Positions 25,801-33,623 of a DNA stretch of 64,000 nucleotides are shown here, in pieces (positions within the stretch are counted from its first letter, which is position 1; each line of letters begins with the position of its first letter). The position numbers and the translations under genes were made by a program. The notes beneath the pieces were generated by a model. The model did no database searches. It was not told the DNA's origin and worked only from the letters and a program-made list of their open reading frames with translations. This stretch comes from Gammaproteobacteria bacterium (GTDB lineage: Bacteria > Pseudomonadota > Gammaproteobacteria > Burkholderiales > Rhodocyclaceae), in the NCBI GenBank assembly GCA_018819515.1, contig JAHJPX010000005.1, positions 1 to 64,000 of the forward strand, in the 5' to 3' direction.

Positions 25801-26829
25801 TCAGGCGGCGGAAATCACTCCGGTGGCGTCGATGCACTCGCGGACCAGCGCTGGTCCGTGGAATATCAGTCCCGAGTAGACCTGTACCAAAGCTGCGCCG
25901 GCTTCGATCTTGGCTTTCGCCCTTGCGCCGCTGGTGATGCCGCCGGCGGCGATGACCGGCAATTCGCCGGCCAGCGCAAAAGTCAGCCGTCGCAACACGC
26001 CGGTGGATTTCTCGAATAACGGCGCGCCGGAGAGGCCGCCGGCTTCGCTGCCATGCGGCAGATGTGCGACGCCTTCGCGCGACAGGGTGGTATTGGTGGC
26101 GATCACCGCATCGATGCGGTGGCGGCGCAGCGCATCGGCGATGCCGGCGATCTGCGCGTCGTCGAGGTCGGGCGCGATCTTCAGCGCCAGCGGTACGTAC
26201 CTGCCGTGTCGTTGGGTCAGTTCCGTCTGACGCGCCTTTAGCATTCCCAGTAGTGCGTCGAGTTCCGCGTCGCCCTGAAGCTGGCGCAAGTTTTTCGTAT
26301 TCGGGCTGGAGATGTTGATGGCGACGTAGCTCGAATGGGCGTAGACCTTGTCAAGGCAGGCGAGATAGTCGTCCGCAGCCTGCTCGATCGGCGTATCGAA
26401 GTTCTTGCCGATGTTGATGCCGAGGATACCTTTGTAACGCGCCGCCTGGACGTTGCGGACCAGCGCGTCGACGCCGCGGTTGTTGAAGCCCATGCGATTG
26501 ATGATTCCCTCGGCCTTCGGCAGTCGAAACAGGCGCGGTTTAGGATTGCCCGGCTGCGGGCGCGGCGTGACCGTACCGACCTCGATGAAGCCGAACCCCC
26601 AGTTTGCCAGGGCGTCGATGGCATCGCCGTTCTTGTCCAGTCCGGCGGCCAACCCGACGCGATTGGGGAACTCCAGTCCCATGACCATGACCGGCGCGGC
26701 CCGCGGCGGACGATAGGCCGGTACCAGCCCGGTCTTCTGAAGTGCCGCCAGACCGTTGATGGTCAGTTCATGGGCAGTTTCCGGATCGAGTGCGAACGCG
26801 AAGGGTCTGACTAGGCAATAAGGAAGCAT
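25801..26829 (-). CDS. pyrD: Dihydroorotate dehydrogenase (quinone), class 2
   Basis: The 342-residue enzyme has the class 2 N-terminal membrane-associated helices, G-L-A-A-G-L-D-K-N-G-D, V-G-T-V-T-P-R-P-Q-P-G-N-P, N-R-M-G-F-N-N, N-I-S-S-P-N-T-K-N-L-R (catalytic Ser), A-T-N-T-T-L and Q-V-Y-S-G-L-I-F. It oxidises dihydroorotate with quinone in pyrimidine synthesis. Residues 277-284 (G-V-L-R-R-L-T-F) are encoded by element copy 8; the conserved R-R-L is kept and the segment has the family's normal length. Confidence 0.95.
   Translation of the reverse strand: MLPYCLVRPFAFALDPETAHELTINGLAALQKTGLVPAYRPPRAAPVMVMGLEFPNRVGLAAGLDKNGDAIDALANWGFGFIEVGTVTPRPQPGNPKPRLFRLPKAEGIINRMGFNNRGVDALVRNVQAARYKGILGINIGKNFDTPIEQAADDYLACLDKVYAHSSYVAINISSPNTKNLRQLQGDAELDALLGMLKARQTELTQRHGRYVPLALKIAPDLDDAQIAGIADALRRHRIDAVIATNTTLSREGVAHLPHGSEAGGLSGAPLFEKSTGVLRRLTFALAGELPVIAAGGITSGARAKAKIEAGAALVQVYSGLIFHGPALVRECIDATGVISAA
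25978..26001 (+). repeat. Dispersed 24-bp element, copy 8 (inside pyrD, antisense)
   Basis: Two differences from the consensus (C at base 14, A at base 17). On the gene strand it encodes G-V-L-R-R-L-T-F, residues 277-284 of PyrD. Confidence 0.9.
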
Positions 26830-27401
26830 TACTTGGTATCCTTGACGACATTGCGGCGCGCGGCACGCTGGCGCCATTGATGGAGAAGATGCAGGCGCCA
26901 GACAAAACGCGTGGCGAAGTACCCGACGACGGCGAGCAAGGCAGCGAGGAGGAACAGGCCGACGGCCAGGGGCGTGCCCAGTTGCGCCATCCAGTCGAGC
27001 AGCGACAAGATCCAGGACAATAGTCCCTGGTCGCCATATTCCGGTGGCGTGACGAAACGATGACCGGCGGGCTCCGCACCGAGCACGACGAGGAAGGACG
27101 AACCCAGCGCAAACGCGGCGACATACAGCGGCACGATGGTAAGCGGATTGGTATACAGCGTGACCAGTAGCGCAAGTGGCAGGTTGACTTTGAAAACGAT
27201 CGCGCTCGCCGCGGCGCCGATCATCTGGAAAGGCCCGGGAATCAGGCCGCAGAACAAACCGGTAGCCACGGCGCCGGCAGCGGAATGGCGGTTGAGGTGC
27301 CACAGTCGCGGATGCAGCAGCGTCGACTGAAAGGGCTTCAGCCAGCGATTGGCACTTATCGCCTCGTGGCCCGGCAAGTACTTCCTTAGATGCTTGCGCA
27401 T
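26829..27401 (-). CDS. DUF2062 domain membrane protein
   Basis: The 190-residue protein begins M-R-K-H-L-R-K-Y-L-P-G-H-E. Its three hydrophobic segments include G-A-V-A-T-G-L-F-C-G-L-I-P-G-P-F-Q-M and T-L-Y-T-N-P-L-T-I-V-P-L-Y, the DUF2062 signatures. Function of the family is unknown. The TAA overlaps the pyrD ATG by one base (TAATG), so pyrD is probably translated from the same transcript. It is divergent from the diguanylate cyclase gene. Confidence 0.85.
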   Translation of the reverse strand: MRKHLRKYLPGHEAISANRWLKPFQSTLLHPRLWHLNRHSAAGAVATGLFCGLIPGPFQMIGAAASAIVFKVNLPLALLVTLYTNPLTIVPLYVAAFALGSSFLVVLGAEPAGHRFVTPPEYGDQGLLSWILSLLDWMAQLGTPLAVGLFLLAALLAVVGYFATRFVWRLHLLHQWRQRAARRNVVKDTK

Positions 27402-27479
27402 TGCGGGGATTCTAGCGGAACGCCGTCCTGCGGATCGTGCGTGCACCGGCTGACAGGTGCATAATGCCCGGCTAGAACT

Positions 27480-29360
27480 ATGGCTATAGCGAAGCTTACA
27501 TCGGGAGACAAGGCGCGGACGACACCGGTATTCATCGGTATTGCGGTCGCGTTGCTGGCGGCGATCGTCGCCACTTCCCTCTATTCGTTCCGGGAGTTCT
27601 CGTTGCGTGGCGCGATGGAACGGGCGCGAATGGCCGCGGAAATCGTCCGGGTCAGTCTGACCGAGTCGATGGTCAACGGCACCATCGACAAGCGTGAGCA
27701 ATTGTTAACCCGCGTTGCCCACGGTGCCGGGCTGGCCGAAGTCCGCGTAGTGCGTGGACCGAAGGTCATACAGCAGTTCGGCAAAGGCATGGCGAACGAA
27801 GGGGAGCGCGACGAAATCGACGATGTCGTTCTCAAGAGCGGCGTTGCCGAGTATGTTTCCACGACCGGCTCCGGCGGTCCAGTGTTGCGGGCCACCATCC
27901 CCTACATCGCGGAGCACGGCAGCCAGCCGGATTGCGTGCTATGCCATCAGGTCAAACCGGGCGATGTCCTCGGGGCGGTCACGATCCGGATTTCACTGGC
28001 CGAGACCCGCAAGCTGGCACTGTTCTGGGTTGTCGTCCTGGTGTCCATTGCCGGCTTCTTCGCCATTGCCGCCCTCTATCTGATGCGGCGCCAGTTCCTG
28101 CCGATGGCCGAAGTTGCGCTCAACGTGGAAACGGCGGTGGGCCGCGCCGCCGGCGGCGACTTCAGTGTCCGTCTGCCCGTTCCCGAACACGGTGTCGCCC
28201 ACGATATAGCCAAGGGCGTCAACCGGCTGATGCATACCCTGGCCGTGGACATCAACATCATCAACGCCAAGGTCGAACAGTTGATGGAGTACGACCTGCC
28301 ACGCAGCCGCAACATGTTGCTGTCGACGCTGGAGATGGTCGAGGGCCTGGTGGATGCCGGTCGCTTCAAGCAGGCGATCGAGGAGGACGAAACCAAACAG
28401 CAGATATATGTGCGTCTGGCGCGCGTGATCCGCGAGGTCTTCGATATCGACCAGTTTTCGATCTATGAGGTGGCCAACAGCAAGAACCACATGCGTGCCG
28501 TCGTGGTGGATGGGATGATGGAAGGCGAAGCGCACTGGTGCGACCAGGAGATCCTGGTACGCGCCAGCGCCTGCCGTGCGCGACGTACCGGCCATGCCGT
28601 GGATGGCGTCGTCGAACCGCTCGTCTGCCCCATGTTCAAGGGCAATGCGGACGGGTCCGGGACGCGGTACATGTGTTTGCCAATGCAGCAATCCGGTAAC
28701 GCCGGATGCGTGGTGCAGTTGGTGGCGAACGAGGAGACCGCGCAACTGATCCGGGCCTTGGTGCCATTCCTGCGCGTCTATCTGCGCGAAACCGCTCCGG
28801 TGCTGGAAGCGAAGCGCCTGATGGAAAGCCTGCGCGAGTCGAGCCTGCAGGATGCGATGACCGGCCTCTACAACCGGCGTTTCGTCGAAGCCTACGTCGA
28901 AACGCTCCAGGCGACGGTGACTCGCAAGGGCACCCATGTGGCGATCATGATGTTCGACATCGACCACTTCAAGAAGGTCAACGACACCTACGGCCACGAT
29001 GCGGGTGACAAGGTGCTGGTCACCGTGGCCGGTGTTCTCAAGGAAACGCTGCGCAAGTCCGACATCCTGGTCCGCTACGGTGGCGAGGAGTTTCTCGCCT
29101 TCCTCATGGATACGACCGGCGACGGCGGCGTGACGGCGGCGGAAAAGGTGCGTCTGGCCGTCGAGAATCGCAAGATTCCGCTGCCTACCGGCGTGTTGCA
29201 GAAGACGATATCGATCGGCGTCGCCGACTTTCCTGGGGACAGCACCGATTTCTGGGAGGCGGTCAAGTTCGCCGATACCGCCCTCTACACGGCCAAGGAG
29301 CGCGGCCGCAACCGCGTAGTGCGTTTTACTTCGGATCTCTGGAAGGCCGACGACAAGTAG
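27480..29360 (+). CDS. Membrane-bound diguanylate cyclase with periplasmic c-type haem motif
   Basis: The 626-residue protein has helix 1 (about 17-37), a periplasmic region of about 140 residues with C-V-L-C-H at 152-156, helix 2 (about 180-202), a HAMP-like segment, a GAF-like region (about 300-450) and a GGDEF domain. The active-site motif is G-G-E-E-F at 534-538, with an intact inhibitory R-x-x-D (R525-D528), so it should make c-di-GMP and be product-inhibited. The CXXCH suggests covalent haem and hence redox or gas sensing. It is a single gene. Confidence 0.88.
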   Translation: MAIAKLTSGDKARTTPVFIGIAVALLAAIVATSLYSFREFSLRGAMERARMAAEIVRVSLTESMVNGTIDKREQLLTRVAHGAGLAEVRVVRGPKVIQQFGKGMANEGERDEIDDVVLKSGVAEYVSTTGSGGPVLRATIPYIAEHGSQPDCVLCHQVKPGDVLGAVTIRISLAETRKLALFWVVVLVSIAGFFAIAALYLMRRQFLPMAEVALNVETAVGRAAGGDFSVRLPVPEHGVAHDIAKGVNRLMHTLAVDINIINAKVEQLMEYDLPRSRNMLLSTLEMVEGLVDAGRFKQAIEEDETKQQIYVRLARVIREVFDIDQFSIYEVANSKNHMRAVVVDGMMEGEAHWCDQEILVRASACRARRTGHAVDGVVEPLVCPMFKGNADGSGTRYMCLPMQQSGNAGCVVQLVANEETAQLIRALVPFLRVYLRETAPVLEAKRLMESLRESSLQDAMTGLYNRRFVEAYVETLQATVTRKGTHVAIMMFDIDHFKKVNDTYGHDAGDKVLVTVAGVLKETLRKSDILVRYGGEEFLAFLMDTTGDGGVTAAEKVRLAVENRKIPLPTGVLQKTISIGVADFPGDSTDFWEAVKFADTALYTAKERGRNRVVRFTSDLWKADDK

Positions 29361-29400
29361 TCCGCAAGTCGCCCGCCAGCTTCTGCATAATGCAGGAAGC

Positions 29401-31740
29401 ATGAGAGTCGCCATCCTGTCGTTCGCCGCCGGCATCGCCTGGCTTCAGTTTCAACCCGAACTTCCCGAGTCCGCGACGCTGGCGGTCCTCGTCGCTGTTG
29501 CGGCGGGATTGCTGGCGGTCAGCCGGCGGATGGCGGTCGCGGCACCCGTTGCAGTCGCAGTGGCGGTGTTCCTGATCGGTGTCGGCTGGGCCGGCTATCG
29601 TGCCCAGTATCGCTTGGCCGATGCGTTGCCGGAAGCCAATGAGGGGCGCGACGTCGAGGTCGTGGGCGTCGTGGCCGGCTTGCCGCAAGCGTTCGACGGC
29701 GGCCTGCGTTTCGACTTCGACGTCGAGCAGGCGTCGGCTTCCGTTCCGTCACGGGTTTCAGTGGCCTGGTATGGGGGATCGAAAGCGGAGGATGACGAAA
29801 ACTCCGACGCGGCACCCGCCGTGGTCGCCGGGGAACGTTGGCGGCTGCTGGTGCGGCTGAAGCGGCCCCACGGCAACGTCAATCCGCATGGCTTCGACTA
29901 CGAGGCATGGCTGTTCGAGCGCGGCATCCGGGCGACGGGCTACGTGCGCAAGGCGGAACGGAATGCACGCCTCGACGAACTGGTGGCGGCGCCGGGGTAT
30001 CTGGTCGAACGCCTGCGCCAGCGGATTCGCGATCGATTCCAGCGCGTGCTGGCCGACGCGCCCCGTGCCGGTATCCTCGTTGCGCTGGCGATCGGCGACC
30101 AGCGGGCGATAGCGCCGGCCGACTGGCGGATGTTCGCGCGGACGGGCGTGACGCATCTGCTCAGCGTTTCCGGGCTACACGTGACGATGGTGGCGGGCCT
30201 CGCCGCCGGGCTACTCGGCTGGGCCTGGCGACGTGTGCCGCGGCTGGCGCTGCGGCTGCCGACGCAAAAGGCAATGGCGGCGGCGGGGTTCCTCGCGGCG
30301 TTGGCTTATGCGCTGATCGCCGGATTTGGGGTTCCCGCCCAGCGTACGCTCTACATGCTGACAGTCGTTGCCCTTGCGCTATGGAGCGGTCGAAACTTCG
30401 CTTCCAGCCGCGTATTGGCCCTGGCGTTGCTGCTGGTGCTGATTCTCGATCCCTGGGCGGTGCTGGCCGCCGGTTTCTGGCTTTCGTTCGGCGCCGTGGC
30501 GCTGTTGTTCTACATCGGTAGCGGGCGTCTGGAACGCAGCCACTGGCTGGCGACATGGGGGCGCGCCCAGTGGGCCATCACCCTGGGCCTGATCCCCGCG
30601 TTGCTCGCCTTGTTCCAGCAGTTTTCGCTGGTTTCGCCGCTTGCCAATGCGATCGCGATTCCACTGGTCAGCCTGGTGGTGACGCCGTTGGCCCTGATCG
30701 GCGCATTACCGTTGACCGACCCGCTGCTTTGGCTGGCCCATGGCCTGACCGACGGATTGATGCGCTTTCTCGAATGGCTGGCGGCTTCGGATTGGGCGGT
30801 CTGGCAGCAGCAGGCGCCGCCGGGCTGGGCGGTGTTGCTCGGTGCGCTCGGCGTGGGTTGGCTGTTGTTGCCGGGCGGATTCCCGGCGCGCTGGCTGGGT
30901 GCGGTCGCCATGCTGCCGCTGTTGTTGTTGCCGGGACCACGTCCGGTTGTGGGCGAGGCGATGATTCGCGTGCTTGACGTCGGCCAAGGGCTGGCAGTGC
31001 ATGTTCAGACCGCCGGCCATGACCTGCTCTACGATGCCGGGCCCGCCTATTCGGCGGATGCCGATGCGGGTGATCGCCTCGTCGTGCCCTATCTGCGCGC
31101 GGTCGGCGTGCGACGGCTCGACGCTCTGGTGATCAGCCACCAGGATCGCGATCACGAAGGCGGCGCCGGCGCGGTGCTGGCGGCGCTGCCGACAGCGTTG
31201 TTGACCAGTTCGTTGCCGGAAACGCATTCATTGCACGGCCTGCCGGTCGCGCAGCGGCGGTGCGTCGATGGCCAGAACTGGACCTGGGACGGGGTGCGTT
31301 TCGAGATGCTGCACCCGACCGAAGCCGACTACGGGCAAGCGAAGAAGAGCAACGCGCTTTCGTGCGTGCTGAAAGTCTCAAGCGCCTTCGGTGCCGTGCT
31401 GCTCACCGGCGATATCGAGGCGCGAACCGAGGGGGAATTGCTGGTGCGGCATCAGGGAGACGTCGCGGCCGACGTGCTGCTGCCGCCACACCATGGCAGC
31501 CGCAGTTCCTCGTCGGCGGCGTTCATCGGTGGCGTATCGCCACGGCTGACTTTTGTCTCGGCCGGCTATCGCAACCGTTTCGGCCATCCGGCCCAGGAAG
31601 TCGTGGATCGCTACGCCGTGGCTGGTATCGAAATGCGCCGAACCGACCGCGACGGCGCGCTGACGCTGCGGCTCGGCCCGGAGGGCATCGCCGTCGAGTC
31701 CGAGCGGGCGCGCCGGCGTCGCTACTGGCATGCCGGCTGA
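29401..31740 (+). CDS. comEC: DNA internalization/competence protein ComEC/Rec2
   Basis: The 779-residue protein has an N-terminal DUF4131 region with helices, the Competence domain (S-V-S-G-L-H-V-T-M-V-A-G, F-G-V-P-A-Q-R-T-L-Y-M-L), several more helices, and a C-terminal metallo-beta-lactamase domain with L-D-V-G-Q-G-L-A and H-Q-D-R-D-H-E-G-G (from residue 580). It should form the inner-membrane channel for transforming DNA. Residues 711-718 (G-V-S-P-R-L-T-F) come from element copy 9. AGGAAGC precedes the ATG; a CTGCATAATGCAG palindrome lies just upstream. Confidence 0.93.
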   Translation: MRVAILSFAAGIAWLQFQPELPESATLAVLVAVAAGLLAVSRRMAVAAPVAVAVAVFLIGVGWAGYRAQYRLADALPEANEGRDVEVVGVVAGLPQAFDGGLRFDFDVEQASASVPSRVSVAWYGGSKAEDDENSDAAPAVVAGERWRLLVRLKRPHGNVNPHGFDYEAWLFERGIRATGYVRKAERNARLDELVAAPGYLVERLRQRIRDRFQRVLADAPRAGILVALAIGDQRAIAPADWRMFARTGVTHLLSVSGLHVTMVAGLAAGLLGWAWRRVPRLALRLPTQKAMAAAGFLAALAYALIAGFGVPAQRTLYMLTVVALALWSGRNFASSRVLALALLLVLILDPWAVLAAGFWLSFGAVALLFYIGSGRLERSHWLATWGRAQWAITLGLIPALLALFQQFSLVSPLANAIAIPLVSLVVTPLALIGALPLTDPLLWLAHGLTDGLMRFLEWLAASDWAVWQQQAPPGWAVLLGALGVGWLLLPGGFPARWLGAVAMLPLLLLPGPRPVVGEAMIRVLDVGQGLAVHVQTAGHDLLYDAGPAYSADADAGDRLVVPYLRAVGVRRLDALVISHQDRDHEGGAGAVLAALPTALLTSSLPETHSLHGLPVAQRRCVDGQNWTWDGVRFEMLHPTEADYGQAKKSNALSCVLKVSSAFGAVLLTGDIEARTEGELLVRHQGDVAADVLLPPHHGSRSSSSAAFIGGVSPRLTFVSAGYRNRFGHPAQEVVDRYAVAGIEMRRTDRDGALTLRLGPEGIAVESERARRRRYWHAG
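31531..31554 (-). repeat. Dispersed 24-bp element, copy 9 (inside comEC, antisense)
   Basis: One difference from the consensus (T at base 19). On the gene strand it encodes G-V-S-P-R-L-T-F (residues 711-718), just before the conserved S-A-G-Y-R-N-R-F-G-H-P. Confidence 0.92.
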
Positions 31741-31753
31741 TAGACTGGGCGCC

Positions 31754-32611
31754 ATGACCGACATGCGACAGCGTTCCGTTCAATGCCTGAGTCCGGCGGG
31801 GTTCCACGACATGGCTTACGTCGAGTGGGGAGAGCCGGACAACCCGCGCGTCCTCGTATGCGTGCACGGGCTTACGCGTTGCGGGCGCGACTTCGATTTC
31901 CTGGCGAATGCGATGGCCGACCGCTATCGTGTTGTCTGTCCGGATGTGGTTGGCCGCGGCCGCAGCGACTGGTTGCGCGACAAGCGCCATTACACGGTGC
32001 CGCAGTATTGCGCCGACATGGCGACGTTGCTGGCGCGCCTCGACGCGGAGACAGTCCATTGGGTCGGTACATCGATGGGCGGGCTGATCGGCATGGGACT
32101 CGCGGCGCAGGAAGGCAGCCCGCTATCGCGTCTGGTGCTGAACGACGTCGGACCGGTGATCACTGCCGTATCGATTGCCCGCATCGGTGAATTTCTCGGC
32201 AATCCGCCGCGTTTCGCATCGATCGATGAAGCCGAAGCGTACGTCCGTTTCGTTTCGCAGCCATTCGGCGCGCTGTCCGACGCCCAGTGGCGCCATCTGA
32301 CCATCCATACGGTCAAGCAGCAGGCGGACGGCGGTTACACGATGGCATACGATCCGGGCATCGCAGCGCCGTTCCGCGCGGACATGGGCGAGGGCAAGGA
32401 CGTCGAACTCTGGCCGGTCTATGACGCCGTCAAATGCCAGACGCTGCTGCTGCGCGGCGCGCAGTCGGACCTGCTGACCAGCGAGACCGCGCGGCAAATG
32501 ACGGAACGCGGGCCGCGTGCGCGCCTGGTCGAAATTCCGAATGTCGGCCATGCGCCCATGCTCATGGCTGAGGACCAGATCGCGATTGTTCGGGGCTTTC
32601 TTCTTGGTTAA
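31754..32611 (+). CDS. Alpha/beta hydrolase
   Basis: ATG at 31754 (M-T-D-M-R-Q-R-S) gives 285 residues. It has the oxyanion H-G-L-T-R-C-G-R-D-F-D, the nucleophile elbow G-T-S-M-G-G, D-V-G-P-V-I after strand 6, an acidic residue in R-G-A-Q-S-D-L-L and H in N-V-G-H-A-P, a complete Ser-Asp-His triad. It looks cytoplasmic; the substrate is unknown. It starts 13 bp after comEC. Confidence 0.85.
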   Translation: MTDMRQRSVQCLSPAGFHDMAYVEWGEPDNPRVLVCVHGLTRCGRDFDFLANAMADRYRVVCPDVVGRGRSDWLRDKRHYTVPQYCADMATLLARLDAETVHWVGTSMGGLIGMGLAAQEGSPLSRLVLNDVGPVITAVSIARIGEFLGNPPRFASIDEAEAYVRFVSQPFGALSDAQWRHLTIHTVKQQADGGYTMAYDPGIAAPFRADMGEGKDVELWPVYDAVKCQTLLLRGAQSDLLTSETARQMTERGPRARLVEIPNVGHAPMLMAEDQIAIVRGFLLG

Positions 32612-32771
32612 CCCGAAATGCATCGATAAGCGCGCTGGGTGATTTCGAGCGCAGCGAGCACACTCAACTCCGCCGCCCTGGGGCTGGGGGGTGGGCGTGT
32701 CAAGTGCTTTTGCGCCTGGTTTTCTCTTGCGATATTTCATCTACTGCGGGTGGTTCCGCGACCAAGCGCGT

Positions 32772-32777
32772 TAGAAT
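32772..32777 (+). promoter_or_regulatory. -10 box of the 4.5S RNA gene
   Basis: TAGAAT lies 5 bp before the predicted 5' end of ffs, the right spacing for a start there. No clear -35 hexamer is seen. The rest of 32612-32771 shows no gene. Confidence 0.5.
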
Positions 32778-32782
32778 GCACC

Positions 32783-32882
32783 GTGGCGGGTCTCCCCGCA
32801 TTGTGGCGCGGTGAACCTGGTCAGGTCCGGAAGGAAGCAGCCACAGCCGATGTCCGCAAGTGCCGGGGGTCGGGCTCGCCAC
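32783..32882 (+). ncRNA. ffs: Signal recognition particle 4.5S RNA
   Basis: The conserved domain IV core is plain: GGTCAGGTCCGGAAGG and AGCAGCCACAG (with the GGAA tetraloop). The 5' arm GTGGCGGGTC pairs with the 3' arm ending GGGCTCGCCAC, giving a single long hairpin of about 100 nt. A T-run (CGTTTTTC) downstream could end transcription. It binds Ffh for co-translational targeting. Confidence 0.95.
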
Positions 32883-33012
32883 CCTTCCTCTCCCGTTTTT
32901 CTCCCTGTTTCGCGCAACATCCCCTTACAAAAGGTCGTGTCACCGACACAGGCCGGTTACGCCTCGATGTTGAAATGGTCGGGCCAATCAGGCAACAACA
33001 GGAGAGTGAATC

Positions 33013-33552
33013 ATGAAAACCCGCACCAAGATCTTTTCCGCGCTTCTCGCTGCCGGCCTGCTCGGCGCGGGCGCGCTTGCCGTGGCTCAGCCCGGTGCCG
33101 CCTGCGACGGCTATCGTACGGGCATGATGGGCGGTGCGCGCAACGTCAGTTTCGATCCGGCTGCGCGCGTGGAGCAACGGCTGACGCAATTCAAGACCGA
33201 CCTCAAGTTGACCTCTGCCCAGGAACCGCTGTGGACGGCGTTCGCCGACAAGGCTAAGGCCGAGGCAGGCAAGGGCTTCCAGACCATGCGCGACACCGCC
33301 CAGGATCTCAGCCTGAGCGCGCCGGAACGGATGGATCGGATGACCGAGGCCATGAAACAGCGTGTGGCGGCGATGGAGTCGGTCAACACATCGTTCAAGC
33401 AGCTCTATGACTCGCTGTCCGCCGACCAGAGGCGCGTCGCCGACATCCATGCCGCCAACATGGGGAAACACGGGCGGATGGGGCACTGGCGTCGCGGCGG
33501 ACCGGACGGTCGCATGGCACCACCGGCCGATACCGCGCCGACCAAAGGCTGA
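33013..33552 (+). CDS. Periplasmic Spy/CpxP-like (LTXXQ) protein
   Basis: The 179-residue protein has a signal peptide (M-K-T-R-T-K-I-F-S-A-L-L-A-A-G to about A-V-A-Q), then a helical region with L-K-L-T-S-A-Q-E-P-L-W, repeated Met/Glu-rich helices and L-S-A-D-Q-R-R-V-A-D (second LTXXQ-like motif), and a His/Gly/Arg-rich tail. It resembles periplasmic chaperone or metal-stress proteins of the Spy/CpxP superfamily. CAGGAGAG precedes the ATG. A strong terminator follows. Confidence 0.8.
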   Translation: MKTRTKIFSALLAAGLLGAGALAVAQPGAACDGYRTGMMGGARNVSFDPAARVEQRLTQFKTDLKLTSAQEPLWTAFADKAKAEAGKGFQTMRDTAQDLSLSAPERMDRMTEAMKQRVAAMESVNTSFKQLYDSLSADQRRVADIHAANMGKHGRMGHWRRGGPDGRMAPPADTAPTKG

Positions 33553-33571
33553 GTGTTCGGCAGTAAAAGTG

Positions 33572-33606
33572 AACGGGGCGCTTCCTTGCGGGGGCGCCCC
33601 GTTTGC
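33572..33606 (+). terminator. Rho-independent terminator after the Spy-like gene
   Basis: AACGGGGCGC pairs with GCGCCCCGTT around a short loop, followed by TGCTTTGG. It separates the Spy-like gene from dnaX. Confidence 0.75.
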
Positions 33607-33623
33607 TTTGGTAAAATAAAGTA

